Assembly: GCF_041320595.1 (NCBI RefSeq)
Contig: NZ_CP166625.1
Coordinates: 4,710,001 to 4,774,000, forward strand
DNA: 64,000 nucleotides
Reading direction: 5' to 3'
DNA from: Pleomorphomonas sp. PLEO
GTDB taxonomy: Bacteria > Pseudomonadota > Alphaproteobacteria > Rhizobiales > Pleomorphomonadaceae
In this document: positions 29,020 through 37,557 of the stretch, piece by piece
Layout: every line of letters begins with the position of its first letter
Numbering within the stretch: the stretch's first letter is position 1
Translations under genes and position numbers: made by a program
The notes under the pieces: model-generated
What the model saw: the letters and a program-made list of their open reading frames with translations, nothing else
Database searches by the model: none
What the model was told of the DNA's origin: nothing

Positions 29020-29799
29020 ATGGACCTCCAACTCAGCAACCGCCATGCTCTCGTTCTCGGCGCCAGCCAGGGGCTGGGCCTTGCCGTTGCCCGGGCGCTG
29101 CTCGCCGAGGGGGCGCTTGTCACCCTGTCGGCTCGCTCGGCCGAGCGGTTGGAAGCCGCAAGGGCCGCCCTGCCCGGCGACATGGCCAAGCGTTGCCGCC
29201 TCGCGCCGGCCGAACTCGGCACAGCCGGCGCCGTCGAGGCCATCCTGTCGGCCCTCGAGGGGTCCGTCGACATCCTGGTCAACAATACCGGCGGCCCACC
29301 GCCGGGCACCGCGTCCGATGTGTCCGCAGCGGCGCTGTTGGCCGAATTCGACCGCATGGTGGCGCCGGTGATCGCGCTGACGACGGCCCTGCTGCCCGCC
29401 ATGCGCGCGCGTAAGTGGGGCCGAATCCTGACCATAGCCTCAAGCGGCGTCGTCCAGCCGATCCCACATCTGCCCCTGTCGAACACGCTACGCTCCTCGC
29501 TCGTCGGCTTCATGAAGACGCTGGCCGGCGAAGTCGCAGCCGACGGCGTCACCGTCAACATGCTGCTGCCGGGCCGCATCGCCACAAGCCGCGTGGCCTC
29601 GCTCGACGAGGCGGCGGCCCGACGGAGCAGCCGCAGCGTCGAGGACGTCGCCCGCGACGCCGCCGCCAGCATTCCCGCCGGTCGCTACGGCACGGCCGAA
29701 GAGTTCGGCGCCATCGCCGCCTTCTTCGCCGGAGCGCCGGCCTCCTACGTCACCGGCAGCCTGATCCGCATCGATGGCGGCATCATCCGGTCAATCTGA
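29020..29799 (+). CDS. Atypical SDR-family oxidoreductase
   Basis: 259 residues with a normal nucleotide-binding start (LVLGASQGLGLAVARALL) and NNTGGPPPG in place of NNAG. Where classical SDRs have YxxxK, this protein has LSNTLRSSLVGFMKTL: Tyr and Lys are both absent. This matches a divergent SDR subgroup (SNxLRxxxxGxxK). It might be a binding or isomerase-type protein rather than a simple dehydrogenase. It lies inside the transporter operon between the binding protein and the ATPase. Confidence 0.82.
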   Translation: MDLQLSNRHALVLGASQGLGLAVARALLAEGALVTLSARSAERLEAARAALPGDMAKRCRLAPAELGTAGAVEAILSALEGSVDILVNNTGGPPPGTASDVSAAALLAEFDRMVAPVIALTTALLPAMRARKWGRILTIASSGVVQPIPHLPLSNTLRSSLVGFMKTLAGEVAADGVTVNMLLPGRIATSRVASLDEAAARRSSRSVEDVARDAAASIPAGRYGTAEEFGAIAAFFAGAPASYVTGSLIRIDGGIIRSI

Positions 29800-29866
29800 A
29801 CTGTCCGGTCCGGTCGACACCTGACGACCGGAACGACCATGAGGGAGTGGGGCGCATCCCATCGAG

Positions 29867-30703
29867 ATGATGAACGTCATGCCAGATACTTCGACGCTGC
29901 GCCCGGAACGGGACATGCCGGACCGCCCACGACACGTTTCCATCGAGGGCATCCACAAATCATTCGACGGCCGCAACGGCCGCGTCCAGGCGTTGGAGGA
30001 CGTCAGCCTCAAGATCCGGCGGGGCGAATTCGTCTCGGTACTGGGGCCGTCGGGCTGCGGCAAGAGCACGCTATTGATGTTGCTGGCCGGTCTGGCGCCG
30101 GCGACATCGGGCGCCATCCTGGTCGACGACGAGCTGATCGACGCCCCCTATGCCAAGGCCGGCATCGTGTTCCAGCAGGACGTGCTGCTGGAATGGCGCA
30201 CCGCCATCCAGAACGTGCTGATCCAGGCGGAGATCCGCAAGCTCGACCTCGGCGAGGCGCGCGAGCGAGCACGGGCGCTGCTGCGCATGGTGTCGCTGCA
30301 GGACTTCGAGGATGCCTACCCCAAGGAACTGTCGGGCGGCATGCGCCAGCGCGTTTCCATCTGCCGGGCGCTGCTGCACAAGCCGCCGTTGCTGCTGATG
30401 GACGAGCCGTTCGGCGCGCTCGACGCCATGACGCGCGATCAGTTGCAGATCGATCTGCTGCGCCTTTGCGCCGACAACGACATGACGGTGTTCTTCATTA
30501 CCCATTCGATCACTGAGGCCATCTTCGTCAGCGATCGCGTGGTGGTGATGTCGCCTCGCCCGGGTAAGATCGAACGCATCATCGACATCGATCTGCCACG
30601 TCCGCGTCGCCTGTCCATGCGCGAGGACCGGCGCTTCCTCGAATACATCCATGAAATCACTGCCATCTTTAAGAGTCTCGGCGTGTTCAGAGAGGAGTAT
30701 TGA
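29867..30703 (+). CDS. ABC transporter ATP-binding protein, SsuB/TauB type
   Basis: About 278 residues (in-frame ATGs at 29867, 29870 and 29879 leave the exact start open). Walker A GPSGCGKST, signature LSGGMRQRVSICRALL, Walker B LLLMDEPFGALDA, H-loop ITHSITEAIFVSDR. The EAIFVSDRVVVMSPRPG block is typical of nitrate/taurine/sulfonate-type importers. Its stop is 3 bases before the permease gene. Confidence 0.93.
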   Translation: MMNVMPDTSTLRPERDMPDRPRHVSIEGIHKSFDGRNGRVQALEDVSLKIRRGEFVSVLGPSGCGKSTLLMLLAGLAPATSGAILVDDELIDAPYAKAGIVFQQDVLLEWRTAIQNVLIQAEIRKLDLGEARERARALLRMVSLQDFEDAYPKELSGGMRQRVSICRALLHKPPLLLMDEPFGALDAMTRDQLQIDLLRLCADNDMTVFFITHSITEAIFVSDRVVVMSPRPGKIERIIDIDLPRPRRLSMREDRRFLEYIHEITAIFKSLGVFREEY

Positions 30704-30706
30704 GCC

Positions 30707-31552
30707 ATGTCCGCTATCGCCGACATCCCCCCCGCCGACGCGTCCGCCAACAGCGAGAAGCCAGCTCGTCCCAATATCGCGGTCCGGATCCTTGGCGCCG
30801 TGCCGCCGGTGCTGTGGACGGTCCTCGTGCTGGTGTTCCTGTGGGAGATCATCTGCCGGATCGCTGAAGTGCCGCCATTCATCCTGCCTGCGCCCTCAGC
30901 CATCGCCGAAGTGTTCGGCAACTACTGGCACCGACTACTGCCCAATGCGCTGGTGACTCTCAGCGAGGTGCTCATCGGCTTCGCCCTCGCCGTGGCGATC
31001 GGCATCCCGCTCGCCGTGCTGATCGCCTATTCGTCGATCATGGAACGAACCGTCTATCCGCTGATCGCCGCCAGCCAGACCGTCCCCAAGGTCGCCATCG
31101 CCCCGCTGCTGCTGACCTGGTTCGGTTACGGCATGACGCCCAAGATCGTCATCGTCGTCCTGCTCAGCTTCTTTCCGGTGGTCATCAACACGGTGATGGG
31201 CCTCAAGTCGGTCTCGCGCGAGATGATCTATCTTTCGCGCTCGATGGGCGCATCGGGCTGGCAGAGCTTTTGGAAATTCCGCCTCCCCCACTCCCTGCCC
31301 AGCATTTTCGGCGGACTCAAGCTGGCCACGGTGATGTCGGTGATCGGCGCCATCGTCGGTGAATTCATCGGTGCCGACAGCGGTCTGGGCTACATCATCG
31401 TCGTGGCCGGCGCCAATTTCGACATCGCCCGCCAATTCGCCGCGGTCATCCTGATCTCGCTGATCGGCATCGTGTTCTTTGCCGTGCTGGAGCAGCTCGA
31501 ACGGATCATGATCCCCTGGCGCGCCCGGTCCAAGGTGGAGGCCGGCGGCTAA
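30707..31552 (+). CDS. ABC transporter permease, SsuC/TauC type
   Basis: 281 residues with six predicted membrane helices and the EAA-like loop SREMIYLSRSMGASGWQSFWKFRLPHSLPSIFGGLKLA. It completes the binding protein-ATPase-permease set of 27946-31552. The N-terminal 25 residues are a polar cytoplasmic tail. A convergent hairpin follows the stop. Confidence 0.93.
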   Translation: MSAIADIPPADASANSEKPARPNIAVRILGAVPPVLWTVLVLVFLWEIICRIAEVPPFILPAPSAIAEVFGNYWHRLLPNALVTLSEVLIGFALAVAIGIPLAVLIAYSSIMERTVYPLIAASQTVPKVAIAPLLLTWFGYGMTPKIVIVVLLSFFPVVINTVMGLKSVSREMIYLSRSMGASGWQSFWKFRLPHSLPSIFGGLKLATVMSVIGAIVGEFIGADSGLGYIIVVAGANFDIARQFAAVILISLIGIVFFAVLEQLERIMIPWRARSKVEAGG

Positions 31553-31581
31553 CGCCGAACTTGGCCGAACGATTTCACCAA

Positions 31582-31619
31582 ACCACCACGCCCTGGACGC
31601 AAGTCCGGGGCGCTGTGGT
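31582..31619. terminator. Bidirectional terminator-like hairpin between permease and reductase
   Basis: ACCAC...GTGGT encloses GCCCTGGAC-gcaa-GTCCGGGGC, giving a long stem with one mismatch zone in the 68-base gap between two convergent genes. No long T-run is present, so its strength is uncertain. Confidence 0.55.
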
Positions 31620-31620
31620 T

Positions 31621-32580
31621 CTAAAGGTCGAGCACCAGAAGATCGCTCTTGGCACCAGAGCAGCAGATCATGATCACCTTGCCGGACGCTTGTTCGCGCG
31701 GCGACAGGACGTTGTCCTTATGGTCGGGAACGCCGTCGAGCACCCGCGTCTCGCAGGTGCCGCAGACACCCGAGCGGCAGGAATAGGCGACGCGAATGCC
31801 CGCCTCCTGCAGTACTTCCATGATCGTTCGGCCCGCCGGCACGACGATGGTGCGGCCGGACCGCTTCAGCATCACGGTGAATTCGCCGCTCGGCCGCGCA
31901 GCGGTACCGGCAAAATGCTCGACATGGATGCGGTCGGGATCCCGCCCGGCGGTCGCCGACTTGAAAGCGGCCAGCATCGGCTCCGGACCACAGCAATAGA
32001 GGTGGGCTTGCGGGCTGGCGGCACCGATAGCCGCCGCCGCGTCGAGATAACGGCCGGCCTCGTCGTCGAAGTGCAGCGTGACACCACCCGGATTGGCAGC
32101 GGCCAGAACTAATATTTCCGGCAGGAAGGCGGCGGCGGCGCGGCTGCGCGCCGCGTAAACGAGGCGCCAGCAATGGCCGAGCGCCTTAAGGCGCCGCACC
32201 ATGCCCAATATCGGCGTAATGCCGATGCCACCAGCCAGCAACAGGGTTTCCTCTGCATCCTCTGCCAGGCGGAAAGTGTTCAGCGGCGGCGTCACGTCAA
32301 TGAGGTCCCCCACCCGCGCCACATCGCAGAGATGGGCGGAACCACCGCGACTGTCGGCTTCGCGGTTGACGGCGATGAGATAGCGGTCGGCCGGTCCAGT
32401 GGTATTGATGATGGAGTAGCTGCGAGTGAATCCACCGGGAAGCGCCAGATCGATGTGGGCGCCTGCTTCCACCGGCGGCAGGACGCGTCCGTCCTCTGCG
32501 ACGAGTTCGAACGATCGGACGGAGTCGGCCTCGTAGCGGATGGCTGCGATACGAAGGCGCAGCGGTACGCGGTCGGTCAT
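31621..32580 (-). CDS. Phthalate-dioxygenase-reductase-like FMN/2Fe-2S oxidoreductase
   Basis: 319 residues with the class IA order FMN domain - NAD domain - C-terminal plant-type [2Fe-2S]. The flavin motif is RSYSIINTT, the NAD motif GGIGITPILGMVRRL and CCGPEPMLAAF, and the cluster ligands SCRSGVCGTCETRVLDG plus a distal Cys. It passes electrons from NADH to the Rieske oxygenase encoded just upstream, 104 bases away. Family members include VanB, PobB and phthalate dioxygenase reductase. Confidence 0.92.
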   Translation of the reverse strand: MTDRVPLRLRIAAIRYEADSVRSFELVAEDGRVLPPVEAGAHIDLALPGGFTRSYSIINTTGPADRYLIAVNREADSRGGSAHLCDVARVGDLIDVTPPLNTFRLAEDAEETLLLAGGIGITPILGMVRRLKALGHCWRLVYAARSRAAAAFLPEILVLAAANPGGVTLHFDDEAGRYLDAAAAIGAASPQAHLYCCGPEPMLAAFKSATAGRDPDRIHVEHFAGTAARPSGEFTVMLKRSGRTIVVPAGRTIMEVLQEAGIRVAYSCRSGVCGTCETRVLDGVPDHKDNVLSPREQASGKVIMICCSGAKSDLLVLDL

Positions 32581-32684
32581 GGGGTCGGGTCCTTGACTTG
32601 GTCGCCAGGGCCTCGCCCCTTGGCGGCATGGAAAATCCGGCGCGTTTCAGCCGCGCCGGATCGAAATACACTCGGCTCGGAAGG

Positions 32685-34019
32685 TCACTCGGCGGCCCGG
32701 ATGTTGGGCCGGTAGCCCTTGACGGCAGCCATCTTCTCTTCATAGCCGTCAAGCCAGTCCGTACCCTTGGGGACGATGATGTCGCCACCACGGGCGTCGC
32801 GGCAGTATTCCGGATGGTCGACCACCTCGGGCAACTTTCGATTGTCGCGCCAGTCGATGGCAGCGTCGAGCATGACGCGCCGCGTCAGGATGACCATGCG
32901 ATCGGACGCCGCCAGATGTTCGAGGGTGCGGTCGACGACGGGCCCCATCGACTCCTGGATGGCCTGGTCTTGCAGCGGGATGCCGACGATGCCGGTATAG
33001 CTGTCACCATTGCGCTGCCACTCGCGATCGATGCCGTAGTCGTTGCTCCGATCCTTGGCCGGGCGCCAGCGCCCCTTCCAGTCGGTCGTGGTCGGTAGAT
33101 ACTCGACGGGCCGCGCCAGTCCATTGACCGGCGTGCCGTCCTTGTATTTCAGAGACTTCTTGCCACCACCGGTCGCGCGACTGAGGTCGATGTTGAAGAT
33201 CATCGTGCTCTCGTCGTCGATCGGTACCCAGGCATTGACCGTGCGGCTGGTCTCGAGATGGCCGCCACCGGGATAAGTGACCCAGAAGGGAAAGATGTAG
33301 GAGGCGTAGCGCTGGTGCTCGGTGCCTTCATAGGCGTCGCGCTGGGCTGAATACATGGTTCCGAACGGCGCTACGGTGACGTTGATCTTGGGCGCCTTTT
33401 CGGTGACGGTGAAGACCTCGGGATCTGACAAGTCGAGCCTTTCGCCGTCAATGCCGCCGGCGTGCAGGAAGCCGAGATGAGAGGTGTCGATGTCGCCCTC
33501 GAGCGCCTGCATGTAGTTGCAGTCACGATGAGTGAGGGCGATGTTACGGTCGTCCCCCTCGCCCATGATCGCCTCGATCTCCGGCAGCGGCGGCGGGTTT
33601 TCCTGGCGTTCGCCCATATAGGCGAACACTAGGCCGCCACTTTCCTGCACGCGGTAAGCAAAGGCAGGCGTACCGGCCGGATAGCGATTCTTGTCCTCAA
33701 GGTTCGGCTGATCGAGACACTTGCCCGTCACGTCGAACTTCCAGCCGTGATAGGCGCAACGGATGCCGCCCAACTCGTTCCGGCCGAAGAACAGCGAGGC
33801 ACAGCGATGAGGACAGCGGTGATCGAACACGCCGACGCGCCCCTCGGTGTCGCGGAAGGCGATCAGCTTCTCGCCCAGGATCATCAGACGGACGGGGTCG
33901 CCATCGGCCTTCAGCTCCGAAGACTTGCAGACCGGCAGCCAGAACTGGCGGAACAGGTCGCCCATCAGCGTGCCCTTGCCGACGCGGCAGAGCTGTTCGT
34001 TTTCTTCTGCGGTGATCAT
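32685..34019 (-). CDS. Rieske non-heme iron ring-hydroxylating oxygenase, phthalate 4,5-dioxygenase group
   Basis: 444 residues, single-subunit oxygenase. Rieske ligands are C69-x-H71 (CPHRC) and C88-x2-H91 (CAYHGWKF); mononuclear iron ligands are in EGDIDTSHLGFLH. The N-terminal MITAEENEQLCRVGKGTLMGDLFRQFWLPV is typical of the phthalate-dioxygenase/vanillate-demethylase group. It would introduce dioxygen into, or demethylate, an aromatic or N-heterocyclic ring acid. AGGAGAACTTCC precedes the ATG. It sits between the second nitrilase paralog and its own reductase. Substrate not determinable. Confidence 0.93.
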   Translation of the reverse strand: MITAEENEQLCRVGKGTLMGDLFRQFWLPVCKSSELKADGDPVRLMILGEKLIAFRDTEGRVGVFDHRCPHRCASLFFGRNELGGIRCAYHGWKFDVTGKCLDQPNLEDKNRYPAGTPAFAYRVQESGGLVFAYMGERQENPPPLPEIEAIMGEGDDRNIALTHRDCNYMQALEGDIDTSHLGFLHAGGIDGERLDLSDPEVFTVTEKAPKINVTVAPFGTMYSAQRDAYEGTEHQRYASYIFPFWVTYPGGGHLETSRTVNAWVPIDDESTMIFNIDLSRATGGGKKSLKYKDGTPVNGLARPVEYLPTTTDWKGRWRPAKDRSNDYGIDREWQRNGDSYTGIVGIPLQDQAIQESMGPVVDRTLEHLAASDRMVILTRRVMLDAAIDWRDNRKLPEVVDHPEYCRDARGGDIIVPKGTDWLDGYEEKMAAVKGYRPNIRAAE

Positions 34020-34047
34020 GGAAGTTCTCCTGTGAATTCGGGATAGG

Positions 34048-35091
34048 TCAGGCGTTGGTCAGCGGCTCGAGCACACGCTGTCGCTCGAGGTTGGCGCGCG
34101 CCATCTCGACGGCGGTCCGGGTATCCTGCTCCCCCGCCATGGGAACGGTCAGGAACTGGTCCGGCGGATAGAATTCGGCCGCTCCGTAGAAGGGCCGGTA
34201 CATCTCGAAGCGGGCACGCAGCAGCGGATTGTGAGTGCCGGTGTCGGCACGGCGGTCGGCGCGCAGCCGCTCGATGTCGATCAAGCCGGTGACGCCGACG
34301 CCCTCCCCGGCCTCTTCTTCAAAGGCGACCGTGTCGCCGAAATGGTCGAGGATGTGCGAACGGCCGCCGAGGATGGAATTGTCCGGCGAAAAGCCGATCG
34401 GACCGGCGACGTTGGCTGAGATCAGGTAGCACATGTTCTCGGCCGCGCGGGCGACCTTGGCCGCCTCCTGGCCAACAGTGAACTTGGAATTGGTGGGATG
34501 CAGGATCACCTCGGCGCCCTGCATCATCATGCAACGGGCCACCTCCGGCACGTTGATCTCACCGCAGGGGATGAGCGCCAGACGGCCGAGTTCGGTGTCG
34601 GCGACAGGGAAGACCTGATCGGACGGCGTCACGGCCAGATAGTCGGTCATGAAGTCGTGCACGGACGGGAAGGCCGCGGTGTTGACGCGGCGGTAGTTGA
34701 GAATCACCTCGCCATTGCGATCGATGAGGAAGGACGAGTTGAAATAGCGGCCAGGCCATTCCGGCGGCGCCTCGAACAGGTTGCCGGCGATGTAGATGCG
34801 CTGCCGCCGGGCCAGCGCCTGCAGCGGCTCGGTGAGCGGGCCGGGAATGGTGGCGCAGGCCCAATCGATCCACTCGGCCACCGGCCGGCCGAGCGGCGGG
34901 CCCTGCAAGGCGAATTCGGGAAACACCACGAGGTCCGGCTTGGCGGAAGAGGCTGAGGCGGTCTCGATCAGGCGGATCAGCCGATCGAGATTGCCGGCGA
35001 TGACCGCCCTGGCGGCGGCGGCATCGGCGGCCTGGGTCGCCCTTTCGCTACGCATCTGAATGGCGGTCGCCCGCCAGGGTCGAATGGCCAT
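34048..35091 (-). CDS. Carbon-nitrogen hydrolase (nitrilase superfamily), copy 2
   Basis: 347 residues, paralog of the hydrolase at 26396-27436. Glu is in VVFPEFALQG, Cys in LIPCGEINVPEVAR, and again the Lys position reads Arg (NYRRVN). The ATG at 35091 follows GGAAGGAGATTTCG. It is first in the leftward unit nitrilase - oxygenase - reductase. Two related hydrolases in one island suggest two successive amide or carbamoyl hydrolyses, or two substrates. Confidence 0.85.
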   Translation of the reverse strand: MAIRPWRATAIQMRSERATQAADAAAARAVIAGNLDRLIRLIETASASSAKPDLVVFPEFALQGPPLGRPVAEWIDWACATIPGPLTEPLQALARRQRIYIAGNLFEAPPEWPGRYFNSSFLIDRNGEVILNYRRVNTAAFPSVHDFMTDYLAVTPSDQVFPVADTELGRLALIPCGEINVPEVARCMMMQGAEVILHPTNSKFTVGQEAAKVARAAENMCYLISANVAGPIGFSPDNSILGGRSHILDHFGDTVAFEEEAGEGVGVTGLIDIERLRADRRADTGTHNPLLRARFEMYRPFYGAAEFYPPDQFLTVPMAGEQDTRTAVEMARANLERQRVLEPLTNA

Positions 35092-35127
35092 CGAAATCTC
35101 CTTCCGTCGGGCGGCTGTATTTGCACG

Positions 35128-35145
35128 CCAATGGTATACCATTGG
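35128..35145. promoter_or_regulatory. GntR-type operator copy 6 (perfect 18-base palindrome)
   Basis: CCAATGGTATACCATTGG is a perfect palindrome, 36 bases upstream of the nitrilase-oxygenase-reductase unit. It is the best-matching copy in the island. A further half-site (ATTGGTATAA) runs on to its right. Confidence 0.75.
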
Positions 35146-35211
35146 TATAAAGTGTTTGCGCAACCTTGCCAAGCCCGCTTGCGAATGAATGTCAAATTTC
35201 ATCGTCCGCCA

Positions 35212-35239
35212 CTGGAATACCGGCCGTGGATGGCATACC
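35212..35239. promoter_or_regulatory. GntR-type operator copy 7 (second gntR promoter)
   Basis: CTGGAATACCGG (35212-35223) and TGGCATACC (35231-35239) lie 70-100 bases upstream of the regulator gene at 35312. Confidence 0.55.
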
Positions 35240-35311
35240 GCAGCCATCCCAAATGTCTTCCAACGCCACACGTCACGGGCTATGACATTGGCCGAACGCA
35301 AGGGGGACGAG

Positions 35312-35983
35312 ATGAGCGCGATTCTGAACACGGGCCTGCTGCAGGCGGACAAGCCGAACCTGACCGAGCAGGTCTATGAGCAGCTCGTCGACATCCTGAT
35401 CCGTGGCGAGCTGCGGCCCGGCGACGTGATCGTCGAACGGAAGATGGCCGAGCGTCTCAATGCGTCGCGGACGCCGGTGCGCGAGGCTCTCGGCCGGCTG
35501 GAAGCGGAAGGCCTCATCTACAAGCAGCCCAATCGCGGCGTCACGGTAAGCCCGTTCTCGACCGAGGCTTTCGTGGAACTGCTCAACGTGCGCCAGCTCC
35601 TCGAGGCGGAAGCGGCACGGCTGGCCGCCGGACGCATTCCCTCCGAGCGCGTGGCGAGCATTCGCGCTTCGATCGCCGCTTTGGGTGAATTGCCATCGCC
35701 TACGCTGGCGGAGATCTGGGAAGTCGACAACGCGCTGCATGGCGAGATCGCCGACGCCGCCGGCAACCGGCTGCTGGCGGCAATGATCCGCGAACTCCGG
35801 CGCCGCACCCACGTCTTCAACGCCTATCGCAACCCGGTGCGGCCGAAATTCAGCGCCGAGGAGAACACCGCCCTGCTCGACGCGGTGGCGAGCGGCGACG
35901 AGGCGCGCGCCCACGACGCCATGCGCAGCCACATCGAGGGCGTCAAGACTGCCATCATCGACAAGCTCGCCGGCATCCGCTGA
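35312..35983 (+). CDS. GntR-family transcriptional regulator, FCD subfamily (second)
   Basis: 223 residues from the ATG at 35312 (behind AAGGGGGACGAG; an ATG at 35282 is also in frame). Winged HTH: VYEQLVDILIRGELRPGDVIVERKMAERLNASRTPVREALGRLEAEGLI. The FCD domain contains DNALHGEIADAAGNRLLA and an acid/metal pocket like that of the first regulator, with which it shares RELRRRTHxFN. Both proteins could read the TTGGTATACCAA palindrome. Convergent with the amidohydrolase gene, 10 bases between stops. Confidence 0.9.
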   Translation: MSAILNTGLLQADKPNLTEQVYEQLVDILIRGELRPGDVIVERKMAERLNASRTPVREALGRLEAEGLIYKQPNRGVTVSPFSTEAFVELLNVRQLLEAEAARLAAGRIPSERVASIRASIAALGELPSPTLAEIWEVDNALHGEIADAAGNRLLAAMIRELRRRTHVFNAYRNPVRPKFSAEENTALLDAVASGDEARAHDAMRSHIEGVKTAIIDKLAGIR

Positions 35984-35993
35984 GCGCGCGCCG

Positions 35994-37343
35994 TTAGCCT
36001 CGCCGCACGAAGCGGCCATGGCCAACGGCGTCGGCGGCTACCTGTTTGCCGTCCCAGACGCGCCGGCCGCGTACATAGGTCGCCGTCGGCATGCCGGTGA
36101 AAGTCGCCCCGTCATAGCAGCTCCAGCCCGCCCCTTCCGGCGCTGTCGACGCGTCGAACACGTGGTCGCCGGGCTTGAGCACCGTCAGATCGGCATCAAA
36201 GCCCGGCGCAAGGCGCCCCTTGCGCGACAGACCAAAGAAGCGCGCCGGCCGGTCGCAGAGATAGTCGGCGGTAAGCTCTGCCGCGGCCTCGACACCCTTG
36301 CGGGCTGCCGCCGCGGTGAAGAAGGCCGGCAGCAGGGTTTCGAGGCCGGGCATGCCGGCAGCGGCGTCGAAGATCGACGTCACATCCTTGCGGGCAAGCG
36401 GCCAGGCACTGTGATCGGACGACACGAAGGCGACACCGCCGTCTTCGAGCACTTGCCACAGGCGCTCCCGCTCGCCGGCGCGGATAGGCGGGTTGACCTT
36501 CAGCCGGCCGCCCCAGCGCTGCATATCGACTTCGGCGTCGAAGGTGAGGTAGTGGACGCACATTTCCGCCGTCGCCCGATGCCCGCGTACTCGGTAGTCG
36601 GTGACGAGCTCGAAGCCGTCGGCCAGTGATATGTGGACGATGTGGGCGTGGCCACCACTGGCAGCGCCAAGCTCCATGAACGTCGCGGTGGCGGCCAGCT
36701 CGGCGACCGGCGGTCGCGACGGCGCGTGGAACTCTGGGCCGACCAGACCAGCGGCCTTGAAGCGAGTGGTGGTCGCGGCGACGATCTCCTGGTCCTCGTT
36801 GTGCAGTCCGAGCGGCAGGTCGCTGGTCGCCAGCGCATCGAGCAGGACCAGAGCCGCGGCGTTGCCGATGCGGGGAAAGCGGTCCGGGTGCGCCTCGAAA
36901 CTGGAAATCTTGAACGCGGCGACGCCGCCGGCCATCAGGTCACGGACGTCGCCTAGGTCCGGCTCCCTGGGGACCGTGCCGTAGAGCGCAACATCGCAGA
37001 CGGCGAGGCGATCGATCGCTGCTACCTTTTCGGCGAGGACGGCAGCGGTCGTCACCGGCGTCGGATGGTCGTAGGGCATGTCGACGATGGTGGTTACGCC
37101 GCCAATGACCGCCGCCCGCGTCGTTGGCGCCATACCGGCAAAGCCGATCTGGCTGCCGGCATGGGTCTGGCCATCGACAATGCCGGGCAGCACGAAGGCG
37201 TCGCCATAATCGATCACGTCCGCCGCCGACGGCCGCTCGCCACAGCCGATGGCAGCGATGCTGCCGCCGGACACGGCGATCCAGCCGGCATCGATGAGTC
37301 CGGCCGGCGTTACCAGACGTCCGGCGACCACGAGATCAAACAT
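35994..37343 (-). CDS. Cyclic amidohydrolase (dihydroorotase/hydantoinase/allantoinase type)
   Basis: 449 residues, a type III amidohydrolase barrel that opens cyclic amides. N-terminal metal motif VDGQTHAG (the first His of DxHxH is Gln, as in many rhizobial dihydroorotase-like proteins), the carbamylated Lys in VAAFKISSFEAHP, metal His in HAHIVHIS, and the Asp of SSDHSAWP. The ATG at 37343 gives the family start MFDLVVAGRLVTPAG. It probably opens an N-heterocyclic product of the Rieske oxygenase, before the nitrilase-type enzymes hydrolyse the chain. Confidence 0.88.
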   Translation of the reverse strand: MFDLVVAGRLVTPAGLIDAGWIAVSGGSIAAIGCGERPSAADVIDYGDAFVLPGIVDGQTHAGSQIGFAGMAPTTRAAVIGGVTTIVDMPYDHPTPVTTAAVLAEKVAAIDRLAVCDVALYGTVPREPDLGDVRDLMAGGVAAFKISSFEAHPDRFPRIGNAAALVLLDALATSDLPLGLHNEDQEIVAATTTRFKAAGLVGPEFHAPSRPPVAELAATATFMELGAASGGHAHIVHISLADGFELVTDYRVRGHRATAEMCVHYLTFDAEVDMQRWGGRLKVNPPIRAGERERLWQVLEDGGVAFVSSDHSAWPLARKDVTSIFDAAAGMPGLETLLPAFFTAAAARKGVEAAAELTADYLCDRPARFFGLSRKGRLAPGFDADLTVLKPGDHVFDASTAPEGAGWSCYDGATFTGMPTATYVRGRRVWDGKQVAADAVGHGRFVRRG

Positions 37344-37429
37344 GTTTCCACCCCTTGTATTCCGCCCGTTTGGCTGGCCGGTCATCGCGGTTTGGCGCGG
37401 CATTGAAATGGCGTGCACTTGGCATTCTT

Positions 37430-37441
37430 TTGGTGTACCAA
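37430..37441. promoter_or_regulatory. GntR-type operator copy 8
   Basis: TTGGTGTACCAA is a perfect palindrome between the divergent amidohydrolase (37343) and NIPSNAP (37558) genes. TTGGCATTC at 37419-37427 may be an extra half-site. Confidence 0.65.
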
Positions 37442-37557
37442 GCAGAGACCCGTTTGCATAGCCGTCATTCCGACGGTTCCGCCTCGCAACGGAGCCGCCG
37501 CGCGGGACACCGACCGGTGGCCGTGCCGACCGGGACCACCACCTGCTGGGACACCCG

